From the NCBI GenBank assembly GCA_937921525.1, contig CAKZUM010000358.1, forward strand, positions 1 through 21,222: DNA of 21,222 bases, in the 5' to 3' direction. Position 1 is the stretch's first letter. Each line of letters begins with the position of its first letter. The notes below the pieces were generated by a model. That model was not told the DNA's origin, made no database searches, and worked only from the letters and a program-made list of their open reading frames with translations. Position numbers and translations under genes: made by a program. Origin of the DNA: an uncultured Saprospiraceae bacterium. Its GTDB lineage: Bacteria; Bacteroidota; Bacteroidia; Chitinophagales; Saprospiraceae. This document shows positions 9,601-15,282 of this stretch, in pieces.

Positions 9601-10305
9601 ACCTGAACCATAAGTTACCGTATCACCAACAGTTAATCCACCACTATTATCTACATCATAAATTCTATACCATTGTACGCCTAATGCTCCAGTAAATGCT
9701 TCTAAAGCTATGGTATCATTATTTGTGACACAAAGCTGAATAGGTATAGATACACAGGCAGTTGCTATATCATCCTCTCCATAATCCGTATTACTTGGAC
9801 TAGCATCGAGGTCATTTGCGTCAGCTGGATCGGTCGTTACCTCCACTTTACTAAAGTAAACTCCTTCGCAATTTACAGTTGCTGTAAATTTTAGGGTATC
9901 ACTTACCTGCGTAGTAGTTAAGTTAGCCACATCCCAAGTAATTAAATTGCCACTTAGAGCAGCAACTCCGCCTCCTGAAGAAGGATAACCAGGTACTAAT
10001 GCTATATTAGTCAAACAAGTAGATATAGAATCTGTTAGTTGAACATTTTCAGCATCATCGCCATACAAATTGGATACAACAATAGTAAATTCTACTACAT
10101 CTCCAACACTAGCAGTTGGGTTATCCACAGAATGATCTACTTCAATATCATATTGAGCAAACGCACCAGTAACTGCTAAACACAGAAAAAATAAAATACT
10201 TACGCATTTCTCTGAGAAAGCTCTTAAGTTAGAGGTATAAGAGATATTTCTTATTCGCTCTAATGGACGTGAAGTACCACTTCTTGAAAGTAACGATTTT
10301 TCCAT
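1..10305 (-). CDS. Giant secreted repeat adhesin, DUF11 and SprB repeats (C-terminus outside window)
   Basis: This is a single open minus-strand frame of 3435 codons with no stop before the window edge. I followed the same frame through every repeat, so no frameshift is evident. The start is ATG at 10305; no internal Met precedes the hydrophobic core. Residues 1-50 look like a signal peptide with an unusually long basic n-region (about 34 residues), core SILFFLCLAVTG and likely cleavage at AFA-Q. Residues 52-150 form a DUF11-like Ig domain. Residues 180-268 contain several cysteines (CDAGLCC). Residues 271-440 form a second DUF11 unit (DLALQK...PGDPATFTITVTNQG). Residues 447-1214 hold ten SprB-like repeats, and 1220 to the edge hold 14 tandem DUF11 units. 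DUF11/TIGR01451 and SprB (PF13573) repeats are known from cell-surface proteins, and SprB is the Flavobacterium gliding adhesin. A T9SS or gliding-type C-terminal domain would be expected to the left but is not seen. The role as adhesin is inferred. Confidence 0.9.
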   Translation of the reverse strand, partial: MEKSLLSRSGTSRPLERIRNISYTSNLRAFSEKCVSILFFLCLAVTGAFAQYDIEVDHSVDNPTASVGDVVEFTIVVSNLYGDDAENVQLTDSISTCLTNIALVPGYPSSGGGVAALSGNLITWDVANLTTTQVSDTLKFTATVNCEGVYFSKVEVTTDPADANDLDASPSNTDYGEDDIATACVSIPIQLCVTNNDTIALEAFTGALGVQWYRIYDVDNSGGLTVGDTVTYGSGSAIDVDMAGTYFYTSTFDGCDAGLCCPLIVEEACMDLALQKVLTTSGPFSPGDPATFTITVTNQGDIPADSIKIYDYHPNALNLNDSDWIFINDTTACIWLSVAGGELATPLAADGGVTTVDISFMIDAATTDTLSVNFAEIASQTDENGKILLDKDSEGDSIRTNDAGGDPESLADGTITGDGTGTIGDGVAGTDEDDHDPAILRINQLSCTIVGTNLTCNGDNSGSIALTVEGSATPFLYDWNDNALDGTEDPTGLAAGTYTVTITDNNSSTTECSVTLSEPAAITCTASPTVVTCNGGSDGAVTLTAGGGEGTLSYLWSNGATTQNITGLTAGTYTVTITDGANNCTSTCSAIVTEPTAVACSITGSATVCGGTLAETYTAPAGMSTYTWSVTGATINGVSNAQTVDVDFTTTNATITLTVTDSDNCSSTCAYNVTTHPTPSCTVVKTDITCNGSTDGTATADPTGGLAGYTYLWSNGQTTATITGLAAATYTVTVTDFNGCTTECNTTILEPIAVACSLTKVDITCNGAADGSITVTGTDGTGAYEYSLNGGAYQPGNVFTSLAAVNQIVTIKDANGCLNNCSIMITEPSVLSCTTSKTDATDCAVDDGTITITGAGGTGAYEYSLNGGTYTTTNTFTALSTGSYTITIRDANGCTSECTATVDAPSAPSCTITPTTDVSCNGGMDGSLTAVGSGGSGSFEYSLDGGAFTTTATFSTLSAGSYTVTVRNVGNVNCTSTCNVTISEPAVLACTASKTDASCNGASDGTATVVASGGTSGYTYLWSDGSSQTTATATGLAAGTYTVTVTDANNCTTTCGVTIVAPVALTCTLAKVDVSCNGGADGSLTVTGLGGVSAYEYSLNGGAYQPGNVFTSLAAGSYTITIKDANGCTSTCAATIVEPAALSCTSTVAAIESGCEAMDGKAYVTITGGTGAYTYLWSNGNTTDTLANVAGGSYEVTITDNVGCTTTCSVAITSFNCNFDLALDKAVNTTTTPGPYQIGDQVAFEINVYNQGNTDATNIVVEDYLPSNMTYVSGAFTATAPHTATVHSLTAGTDTTLTVILQIGAGASGTITNNAEIIAADGPNGTTAPSDQDSDIAVINGSSNNATELATDGDINDDGVGTPGTADNPGDIDDWDLAQFEVGEFDLALDKVLTTAGPYQVGDNVTYTITVYNQGTIDATDIVVEDYLPSNMTFVSSPNFSATAPYQATVTSLAAGASTQLTITASIDAGSTGTMTNNAEIIAADNDGDSSTPAPIDEDGDLATINGSTDDATELATDNDVNDEGAGTPGTADNTADVDDWDLAQFTIDTFDLALAKTINTAATTMPIVPGGTVTFNVTVYNQGTIPAYDINIKDYIPTGLTLTDSDWTAVGDTAMLLNEIGVLAAGDNTVIPITFTVDANFQGDSLTNNAEIGFAADEDGGPMATDIDSQYSSEDGTAPDPNNDDIADILGGDDYDPAGISIEQTYDLALTKVYDSFGDADGDGAISAGDTVIYTITVYNQGTLDASNVAVTDYAPSDMIYPAGASINVTNGWDATPSTTIPSLSAGSTASVQIALIIDPSFQDTSIVNNAEITGGTNALGLTDEDSTPSNDSGSTSEMATDNDIADDSNGGSDNPSDEDDFDPAQITVGQVFDLALTKSLNTTATPGPFTPGSTVTFTIEVFNQGSLDAYDVQLSDYIPTGLILADALWEDTDGDGIANLVTPIPDITVAEGSETVDITFTISPTFQDTMLLNEAEVSFATSEAGSGINTPDVDSNADGINDDIQGADDVTDNSGGDEDDHDPAQIVVDQTFDLALTKSFASSSTTPIVPGSTVTFNITVFNQGTVDAYDINVNDYIPTGLILTDANWTDNSGVATLNNEIPFIAPSDNEVITITFTVDPSFEGDNLTNNAEIGFATDTDGGTVNTTDVDSTPNSETTASTPDGNNDDVTATDGSDDYDPASISVEQTFDLSLTKVYDSYLDADGDGQISAGDTILFTITVTNDGTIGADTVTITEYVPADMSYVNSSINTTNNWDATNVAAPVTGLDTLAAGASASVQVALIIDATFQGTSITNQAEITNDGNALGLPDEDSTPSDQVPTQDDYDTAEVPVGQVFDLALTKAYSTYTDTDLDGALSPGDEVTFEIVVFNQGSLDAYDVQVSDYIPTGLTLTDANWTNNGGVATLNTAIDVITVAEMSDTVSITFTVDPTFQDTSITNVAEISFATSVDNSGINTPDVDSGADGINGDVIGGDDLTDNTSGDEDDHDPATITIEQTFDVALKKTYASSSASPIVPGTLVTFNLIVYNQGTVDAFDINVNDYIPTGLILADTDWTDNGGIATLNNAIGMIAPSDSITVPITFTVDANFQGDTITNVAEIGFATDVDGSTVNAIDEDSTPSNQDPTQDDQDTVGIPLEQTFDVALDKAYTSYTDNDNDGQISAGDDVVFTITVYNEGTLDADSISVVDYVPSDMIFDGTNPANSIWTGSTTAPTTPITNLVAGASTNVQITLQVDPAFQGTSIVNNAEIVYGSNALGLEDTDSGDLPNTIDGSSDDTSELVNDGDLTAPRDEYDPVEIMIGQVFDLALTKAAVSAGPYTIGDTIEYAITIYNQGTLDATNITVEDYLPTNMMFVADASSAFSLTSGQILASVASLPAGQDSTLILFLEIGANATGTLTNNAEITGADGPNGTAAPTDQDSDLAVINGSTNNATELGTDGDINDDGIGTPGTADNPLDVDDWDLAQINIDEFDLALDKVLTTAGPYQVGDQLTFTITVYNQGTIDATDIVVEEFLPSNMTFVSSPDFVANGTRYLDTLATLAAGMTQELTIIASINNAATGTMTNNAEIISADNDGDPSTPVPVDEDSDLATTSGSSDNTTEQATDGDIADDSTGGTDNPADEDDWDLAQFVIDTFDLALTKTLSPTTVMPIGPGSTVTYNITVYNQGTINAWDINVNDYTPAGLTLADNAWTTTAGVATLLNEVPFLAAGDNIVVPITYTIDANFQGSSITNNAEIAHAADEDGGPNTPDIDSTPNDEDGTTPDGNNNDITDGTGGDDYDPETISIGQSFDLALEKVLTTAGPYQVGDQLTFTITVYNQGTIDATDIVVEEFLPSNMTFVSSPDFVANGTSYLDTIATLAAGASQQLTIVVSIDGAATGTMTNNAEIISADNDGDPSTLAPVDEDGDLATTSGSSDNTTEQATDGDIADDSTGGT
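6655..8975 (-). repeat. Ten SprB-like repeats within the giant adhesin gene
   Basis: These units of about 70-80 residues share the pattern C(T/S)xxxxxxxCNGxxDGxxTVT-GG-YxYxWSNG or YEYSLNGG-LxAGTYTVTITDxNGCTxxC. The paired cysteines flank each junction. Approximate plus-strand positions of the unit starts are 8970, 8740, 8510, 8270, 8040, 7810, 7590, 7350, 7110 and 6870. The third unit departs from the pattern (CGG instead of CNG, PAGMSTYTWSVTGA), and the sixth and tenth have DC or GC in place of the CNG cysteine context. The pattern matches the SprB repeat family (PF13573) of Bacteroidota surface proteins. Alternating WSNG and YSLNGG types suggest duplication of mixed blocks. Confidence 0.85.
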
Positions 10306-10894
10306 AATCTTAAGTAGAATTATTTATTTGGAACTATTGTAATGGGAGGTCTAATTGATTCAAAACTCAAAATGCAGTGTGCATTCTCAGGCAATTACTG
10401 TTTGTTGCTTTAATAATTATCTAGGAAACAATGATGGCAAGAAGATGTAATTTTAATAAGTTGTGTTCTTTCAAGAGTTAAAATAAATGAGGGGAATTCT
10501 ATCTATACTCTGACATCAAGTGGGGGGATTACATTGCTCTCATTACGCAAATAGCAATTATTCTGTCTTTATTATAAAATCTATTGACTAGTTTTGTGAC
10601 AGAGCAAAATATTTAATCTTAAACAATTTCTTGCTCTAGACTTCAGCATTTACTCGTGTTCATACTGTTATAATTAATTTTTACCTCTCATTTTATATTT
10701 GCCATGAACTATGAATTCTGTTACTTTATACAACCTAGCTAAACAAATTCAACTATTTCAGAACTCAACGCTACTTTATTGATGCTATTTTAACAAATAA
10801 TATCCACTTTCTATTTTCATTTCTTTAAAAAAGGTCTATCTTTGCAAACCTTTTAGGGAATTTAATTCAAATCGAACTTTTAAATAGATAAGTG
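10306..10894. other. Divergent intergenic region between adhesin gene and rplS
   Basis: This is a 589-bp AT-rich stretch with no convincing ORF. It should contain the adhesin promoter and the rplS promoter. I searched the minus strand for TAnnTTTG and found no match, so the adhesin promoter is not placed. A 6-bp palindrome with a 3-nt centre (AATGCA-GTG-TGCATT, 10371-10385) lies about 70 bp upstream of the adhesin start and could be a regulator site. A 7-bp inverted repeat (AGAGCAA...TTGCTCT, around 10600-10640) and a G6 run near 10520 are also visible, without assigned function. Confidence 0.6.
10837..10844 (+). promoter_or_regulatory. Candidate -7 box of the rplS promoter
   Basis: TATCTTTG matches the Bacteroidota housekeeping -7 consensus TAnnTTTG and ends 50 bp before the rplS ATG, implying an untranslated leader of roughly 45 nt. 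No clear -33 TTTG element is seen at the expected spacing. An A/T-rich leader without a Shine-Dalgarno sequence is normal for this phylum. Confidence 0.6.
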
Positions 10895-11254
10895 ATGGAC
10901 GCAATACGTTTTGTTCAGGAAGAAATGTTAAAAGAAAACGTCTTCCCTGACTTTAGACCAGGCGATAATGTATCAGTAAGCGTAGAGATTGTGGAAGGTG
11001 AGAAAAAGCGTACCCAGCTTTTTAGAGGAGACGTGATTCAGATCAAAGGTGCTGGCAGAAATAAGACCTTTACTGTTAGAAAAATTTCTAATGGTGTTGG
11101 TGTTGAAAGAATTTTTCCAATTTCTTCTCCTAGTATCTCTGATATTAAAGTATTGAAGAAAGGAAAGGTTAGAAGAGCTAAGTTGTACTACTTAAGAGAT
11201 TTAGTAGGTAAGAAAGCTAGAATTAAAGAAAAAGCGTACACAAAGAAAAGTTAA
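10895..11254 (+). CDS. rplS: 50S ribosomal protein L19
   Basis: The 119-residue product is a structural protein of the large ribosomal subunit, at the 30S-50S interface. The sequence carries the family hallmarks: FRPGDNVSVSVEIVEGEKKRTQLFRGDVI, the GAGRNKTFTVRKISNGVGVERIFP segment, and the basic C-terminal KVRRAKLYYLRDLVGKKARIKEK. Length is typical for L19. I chose ATG at 10895 over the in-frame GTG directly before it (10892), because ATG gives the standard MDAIRFVQEE-type N-terminus. The gene appears monocistronic: it has its own -7 box and a strong hairpin terminator 23 bp after the stop. It is convergent with the sugar dehydrogenase-like gene. Confidence 0.97.
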   Translation: MDAIRFVQEEMLKENVFPDFRPGDNVSVSVEIVEGEKKRTQLFRGDVIQIKGAGRNKTFTVRKISNGVGVERIFPISSPSISDIKVLKKGKVRRAKLYYLRDLVGKKARIKEKAYTKKS

Positions 11255-11277
11255 TTCACATCAATTATTATATATTA

Positions 11278-11313
11278 CAAAGGGGCTAACATGCATAATG
11301 TTTAGCCCCTTTG
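11278..11313 (+). terminator. Hairpin terminator of rplS
   Basis: The arms CAAAGGGGCTAA-CAT and ATGTTTAGCCCCTTTG pair over about 15 bp with a single bulged base and a short loop (GCATA region), followed by ACTTTTGT. The GC-rich centre of the stem and the position just after the rplS stop support intrinsic termination. Because the facing gene is convergent, the stem may act on both strands. Confidence 0.75.
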
Positions 11314-11323
11314 ACTTTTGTAA

Positions 11324-11411
11324 AAAATCATAAATCTGAAATCATACATCATAAATCCGTCGTGGTCTAAGCTAGTGGATTTATGATATCTGATTTATGA
11401 TGTATGATTTT
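11324..11411. repeat. Long intergenic inverted repeat (35-bp arms)
   Basis: Arms at 11324-11358 and 11377-11411 are reverse complements with about 5 mismatches in 35 positions. They are built from ATCATAAATC/ATCATACATC-like words and separated by 18 bp (GTCGTGGTC...). It lies between the rplS terminator and the 3' end of the convergent gene. It resembles the palindromic intergenic repeats of Bacteroidota genomes; whether other copies exist cannot be seen here. Confidence 0.7.
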
Positions 11412-11446
11412 CTGCGCTAGAGGCAATCCGAAATTTCAAATTACTA

Positions 11447-14173
11447 TCACTTCATCAACAATACCTTTCCTCCCACCTCACTAGGTCCATTCTTCACTTT
11501 GTAAAAATACACCCCATTATTAAAACTGTTTAGATTTACACGTTGCTCTATGGGTTCACTAATAGTAGCTTCCCAGGTGGTAGTGTACACTAATTTCCCT
11601 ATCGGATCAAATAACTCAAAAATCAGCGTTTCCTCAACGGGATATTGTGTAAAGATCGTCAGACCTGCCCTAGTTGGATTGGGATAAACATTTACTATCT
11701 CTGGATCGGCTGGGAAGTAAATATTCGTTTGATCTGAATATTCAGCCGCACCATCTGCCCGAACGCCCATAATACGATAATAATTTTTGCCCAGAATAGG
11801 GTCTGTATCTACAAAGGAATAATTCTTAGCCTCATTAGCAGATACGCTACCTATTGTTTCAAAGCGAAAGTCTTTTGTACGTTGAATATCATATCGCAGT
11901 AAATCTTGATTCGAAATAGTTTCCCAATTCAATTCTATCACTTCACTTGTTCCAATTGCTTCTAGGTTTTTTATTTCAAAAAAGTCTTCTCCACAATAGG
12001 GATAAATTTCTACTTCATCACTAGCTGACAATCCATGTTCATCTGTAACCGTTAATTTTATGCGATGCCAAAATACCTCAGAGGTAGTACAGTCTGTAGG
12101 TTCTAATATAACGGCAGCTGTCGGATTTGATATTTGAGGTTCTTCATGGAAATGGGTATTATGATGAAAGAAAGTTTGCCACGTGTAATTTAGCTGTTCT
12201 GCTGAATGTTCTTGATCCCTTACCTCTGCCTCTAATTGGAGATAAGTAATATCATTGGAAGGATACCAGCCATTTTCTTGGAGGCTAGAAATGCGCACCA
12301 CAGGAGGGGTATTATTAGCCGAGATAATTCTTTTTTCTGTTGCGATTAGACCTGCACTATTAGTAACTGTTAATAGTACTTCAAAGGAAGTAGGCTCGCC
12401 ATTAGGTGCTTCAAAAACGTGTTGGGGGTTTGGGTCTGTGCTAGAGTTGCCATCGCCAAAATCCCATTGATAGCTGATGTCCAGATTCGTGGGATCATAA
12501 GAATTAGTTCCATTAAATTGGACCACTAACGGACTGATACCATACTGTTGATCTATATTAAAACTAGCTATTGGAGGAGGCGTACCTCCAAAACAAATCT
12601 TGTTGACAGAATGCGAATTATAATGAATATAATACAAACAACCGTCTTTTCTATTTAATTCTAAATCAACTATCCCAGTATCTCTGTCCATAAAATTTTG
12701 AACATCAATTAGTTCATCTGCTTCATTAAAATGGAATGTCTTAATCCATCCACTAAAATCTGACACAAATAAACTTTGGTGTAGTTCTTCTGGAAACTCC
12801 CCATCTGTATAAAAGAATCCCGGCATACTGGAAAATCCATCAAACTCAGGCGTCTCAATTCCAATGTCAGACATCCTACCCGGTACTGCCCGTCCTAAAG
12901 AATCAAAGGCTGGAATTTCTGCCCGAGTCGGTTTATTCCATAAGGTGTTACTCCAAGCAATTACCGGACGAGTATGTACGAAGGTCGGAATATCCGAAGG
13001 GATCAAGGAGTTATCACAGGGATTCAAAAAGGTATAATCCTGATCTTCTCGCTCTTCTTTTAATAATTCTTGAAAAGAAAAATAGTCATTTTCACATGGG
13101 GTAATGGAGTTATTAGGTGCATCATAATTAGCAGTTCGGTGTGGCCAAAACTCCCAACCTCCCCCGAATCCTTCAAATAAAGGCCAGCCAAAATTTTGTC
13201 CTCCTTTTTTTACCACACTTACTTCTTCCCATCTTCCAGATCCTACGTCTCCTACATACAAATCTCCGGGCTTACCCGCCATTGGGCTGTGGCTTCCAGT
13301 CTCTGGTGCCAATATAAATCGAAAGGGATTTCTGAAGCCCAAAGACCAAACTCTAGATTTTGGGGCAGTTGGTTTATCGGCATCATAAAAAGGATTAGAG
13401 GGGATGCCCTCCCCTGTCATTCGATCAATTCGTATAATTTTACCCGCTAGATTATCGACCAGTTGTGCTCTAAAAGAACCTACATTATCTTTCTCTCTTA
13501 GTATACCATCCGCTAATGCTTGCTCATAGTAAGTATGTTCTGAACTACCTAAATCTGCCGCTTGAAAGCTACCTGCATCTCCACAAGAAGCTAGCAAGGT
13601 TCCATCCTCTCCAAAGACCAATGTACCCATTCCATGAGAACTCATTAGTATTGGGAAACTTAAGTCAGCTATATCTTTACCTACTAGCACTTTTCTGCTT
13701 TCGGAAATAGTTGTCGTAAAATTGGTCGTTTTGTCAGCTTGGTATCTGGTAATTCTTCCTATAGTAGCTTGCTTTTCTATTGTAATGGTAGGATCATAAT
13801 TTGGCGTTCCAAAATACAGTAAATGATGTCGATCTACAGAATACAATAAGTAGAAATATCCATTACTCTCAAATAATGGATCTAAAGCAATACTCACTAA
13901 ACCATGATCGGCATCACCTACTACTTCTTCAGAAATATCAATTAATGGGTCGGGCAATAATACTCCTGTTGTATCCAATAATCGAACAATTCCTCTCTTT
14001 AATGTAATGTATCCTTTCCCAGTATTATCAAATCGAATACTAGTTGGATGTAATATTTCTCCACTACCTATAATTTTTTGATTATTAAATTTATCTTTTA
14101 AATAATGAACTTGCCCATAGCCAGTCGTATGGATAATGAAAATACTAATTAAGAGGAGGATGAATCTTAGCAA
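11447..14173 (-). CDS. Secreted PQQ-type glucose/sorbosone dehydrogenase-like protein with PKD and T9SS domains
   Basis: The product has 908 residues. Residues 1-20 are a signal peptide (LLLISIFIIHTTGYG-Q). Residues about 35-525 form a glucose/sorbosone dehydrogenase (GSDH) beta-propeller, with DADHGLVSIALDP near 88-99, SSHGMGTLVFGEDGTLLASCGD at 178-199 (His180 fits the conserved His of this family), KIIRIDR near 245-251, SLGFRNPFRF near 277-286 and GDVGSGRWEEV near 308-318. Residues 533-618 are a PKD domain (YQWDFGDGNSSTDPNPQHVF). Residues 622-725 form another Ig/PKD-like module, and 732-820 are fibronectin-III-like. Residues 827-908 are a T9SS type A sorting domain (VYPNPTRAGLTI...NGVYFYKVK...KVLLMK). 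The family oxidises sugars with PQQ; substrate and activity here are not determined. The protein is probably exported through the Sec system and then anchored or released by T9SS. The start is well placed for the signal peptide. Confidence 0.92.
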   Translation of the reverse strand: MLRFILLLISIFIIHTTGYGQVHYLKDKFNNQKIIGSGEILHPTSIRFDNTGKGYITLKRGIVRLLDTTGVLLPDPLIDISEEVVGDADHGLVSIALDPLFESNGYFYLLYSVDRHHLLYFGTPNYDPTITIEKQATIGRITRYQADKTTNFTTTISESRKVLVGKDIADLSFPILMSSHGMGTLVFGEDGTLLASCGDAGSFQAADLGSSEHTYYEQALADGILREKDNVGSFRAQLVDNLAGKIIRIDRMTGEGIPSNPFYDADKPTAPKSRVWSLGFRNPFRFILAPETGSHSPMAGKPGDLYVGDVGSGRWEEVSVVKKGGQNFGWPLFEGFGGGWEFWPHRTANYDAPNNSITPCENDYFSFQELLKEEREDQDYTFLNPCDNSLIPSDIPTFVHTRPVIAWSNTLWNKPTRAEIPAFDSLGRAVPGRMSDIGIETPEFDGFSSMPGFFYTDGEFPEELHQSLFVSDFSGWIKTFHFNEADELIDVQNFMDRDTGIVDLELNRKDGCLYYIHYNSHSVNKICFGGTPPPIASFNIDQQYGISPLVVQFNGTNSYDPTNLDISYQWDFGDGNSSTDPNPQHVFEAPNGEPTSFEVLLTVTNSAGLIATEKRIISANNTPPVVRISSLQENGWYPSNDITYLQLEAEVRDQEHSAEQLNYTWQTFFHHNTHFHEEPQISNPTAAVILEPTDCTTSEVFWHRIKLTVTDEHGLSASDEVEIYPYCGEDFFEIKNLEAIGTSEVIELNWETISNQDLLRYDIQRTKDFRFETIGSVSANEAKNYSFVDTDPILGKNYYRIMGVRADGAAEYSDQTNIYFPADPEIVNVYPNPTRAGLTIFTQYPVEETLIFELFDPIGKLVYTTTWEATISEPIEQRVNLNSFNNGVYFYKVKNGPSEVGGKVLLMK

Positions 14174-14309
14174 ATTTTATAAAGTTGTGTATACTGAATG
14201 AGATAAAAAACGTAATTAAAATAGTATGGCGAAGTTACTAATTTTCTAAGACGTGCACTTACTTGAAATCATAAAATTATATATAATTAACTGTTAGTAA
14301 TTATTTGGA

Positions 14310-14317
14310 CAAAATTA
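14310..14317 (-). promoter_or_regulatory. Candidate -7 box for the sugar dehydrogenase-like gene
   Basis: On the minus strand this reads TAATTTTG, matching TAnnTTTG, and would give a leader of about 130 nt to the start at 14173. No -33 element is visible, so this rests on the single motif. Confidence 0.35.
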
Positions 14318-14391
14318 AACGTAATAGTCTAAATCATAGGTGTATGGTGGCTAAGCCACAGACTTCTTTTGAACTACAAAAGTAGTTGACA

Positions 14392-14466
14392 ATTTTACCA
14401 CATAGATACATAGGTCACATAGTATGACGTGATGACTATGTGACCTATGTACCTATGTGGTAAAAT
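14392..14466. repeat. Near-perfect long palindrome
   Basis: Arms at 14392-14423 and 14435-14466 (32 bp each) are reverse complements with one mismatch (GATACATAGG versus GGTACATAGG), separated by an 11-bp loop. The words ACATAG and CCTATG repeat inside each arm. It could extrude as a cruciform or form a very stable RNA hairpin. There is no U-run typical of a terminator, and it lies upstream of both flanking genes. Confidence 0.85.
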
Positions 14467-14490
14467 ACAATCCTAGCTTTGTAAGCTTAG

Positions 14491-14647
14491 TAACGACGAA
14501 ATAATAAGTTGGTCATCTGGACGAGAAGATTTTGTTCTCAGTTTTTTTTAAAAAATTCTTGCATAGCCTAGCTACGGAAGTATTTTTTAAGAGAAAATGA
14601 GGGCAAAAGATTCCGTCCTAGATGTTCAAGTTATTGTTTTGTCGTTA
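14491..14647. repeat. Degenerate 157-bp inverted repeat, possible decayed MITE
   Basis: The outer ends are TAACGAC (14491) and GTCGTTA (ending 14647). The two halves remain recognisably complementary toward the centre near 14569: CATCTGGACG against CGTCCTAGATG, and TTCTCAGTTTT against GAAAATGAGGG. About three quarters of positions pair by eye. No ORF and no clear target duplication were found. Confidence 0.55.
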
Positions 14648-14717
14648 CTTAATTTTATCAAGTTGCTTTGTTCTTAAGTTTGTGGTAAAACTAATATCAA
14701 CTGTACAAAAGAAAAAG

Positions 14718-14725
14718 TAACTTTG
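14718..14725 (+). promoter_or_regulatory. Candidate -7 box of the membrane protein/ThiF-rhodanese operon
   Basis: TAACTTTG matches TAnnTTTG and lies 21 bp upstream of the ATG at 14746, so the leader would be very short (about 15 nt). An upstream TTTG at 14679 is too far away to serve as the -33 element. Confidence 0.5.
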
Positions 14726-14745
14726 ATAAATTAAAATAACTGTGC

Positions 14746-15282
14746 ATGAAACAAGTACCCAAATTATTTTTTGGATTATTAATTATTCTATCCTTAATTA
14801 TTGTCGCTATTTGGACAAGTACTGCCCCTATTGGCGCAACAGGAACGACGGATGTAACTTATAATACGCTACATAAAAGTGGCAATACGGTGGCCTCCAC
14901 TACTTACCTAAAATGGGTATCTTATTTCTTTGGTTTAACAATCATTGGCTTGTTTTGTTTAGGAGTTTTCATGGGGGCAGCCAAGAAAGACAAAGCGGTC
15001 CAAAAGAAAATATATCAGGTATTAGGAATTGGTAGTTTTTTATATATTTTAGTTTATAGTGGGATGGTTTTTTCTTGGTGGAATTATGTGGCTACCAATA
15101 ACATGGATTATTTTATGGGATTACCTCAACCCACTGCTTGGTTAATTTTTGGATTGTTGTTTATTCCTATTTTTATGTCCTTCTTTTACATCACTCAATT
15201 TAACAAATGGATTATTACAGAAGAGGAAATGATGGCGTTTGAAAAAATTAAAGAACGGAGAAAAAATACAATCAAAAAATGA
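14746..15282 (+). CDS. Four-TM membrane protein of unknown function
   Basis: I do not recognise this 178-residue protein. It shows four hydrophobic segments at about residues 7-23, 56-77, 91-112 and 130-150, joined by a polar loop (residues 25-55, rich in Thr/Gly) and a short basic cytoplasmic-looking loop (KKDKAVQKK, 80-88). A tryptophan-rich stretch, SWWNY, sits at 110-114. The tail from 157 on is charged (EEEMMAFEKIKERRKNTIKK) and probably cytoplasmic. The stop codon overlaps the start of the next gene by 4 bp (ATGA), so the two are likely translationally coupled. That suggests, but does not prove, a functional link with the E1-rhodanese enzyme. The start is the first ATG after the candidate promoter. 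Confidence 0.85.
   Translation: MKQVPKLFFGLLIILSLIIVAIWTSTAPIGATGTTDVTYNTLHKSGNTVASTTYLKWVSYFFGLTIIGLFCLGVFMGAAKKDKAVQKKIYQVLGIGSFLYILVYSGMVFSWWNYVATNNMDYFMGLPQPTAWLIFGLLFIPIFMSFFYITQFNKWIITEEEMMAFEKIKERRKNTIKK

Larger units (their letters stand above)
14174..14745. other. Palindrome-rich divergent intergenic region
   Basis: This 572-bp stretch has no supported gene. It contains a small hairpin GTGGCT-A-AGCCAC (14347-14359), a hairpin AACTAC-AAAA-GTAGTT (14372-14387), a near-perfect 32-bp-arm palindrome (14392-14466), and a larger degenerate inverted repeat (14491-14647). Candidate -7 boxes for the divergent genes lie at each end. Confidence 0.65.

Noticed and set aside
1..10305. Frameshift or break in the giant gene
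   Set aside because: All 14 DLAL motifs, the SprB repeats and the start codon fall in the same frame by coordinate arithmetic, so no break is supported.
10892..10894. GTG start for rplS one codon upstream of ATG
   Set aside because: ATG at 10895 gives the usual L19 N-terminus, and GTG directly before it adds nothing.
12255..14007. Plus-strand ORFs opposite the sugar dehydrogenase-like gene
   Set aside because: They lie fully antisense to a gene with clear domains and show no family features.
14393..14465. Terminator of a neighbouring gene
   Set aside because: Both flanking genes point away from it, and no T-run follows the stem.
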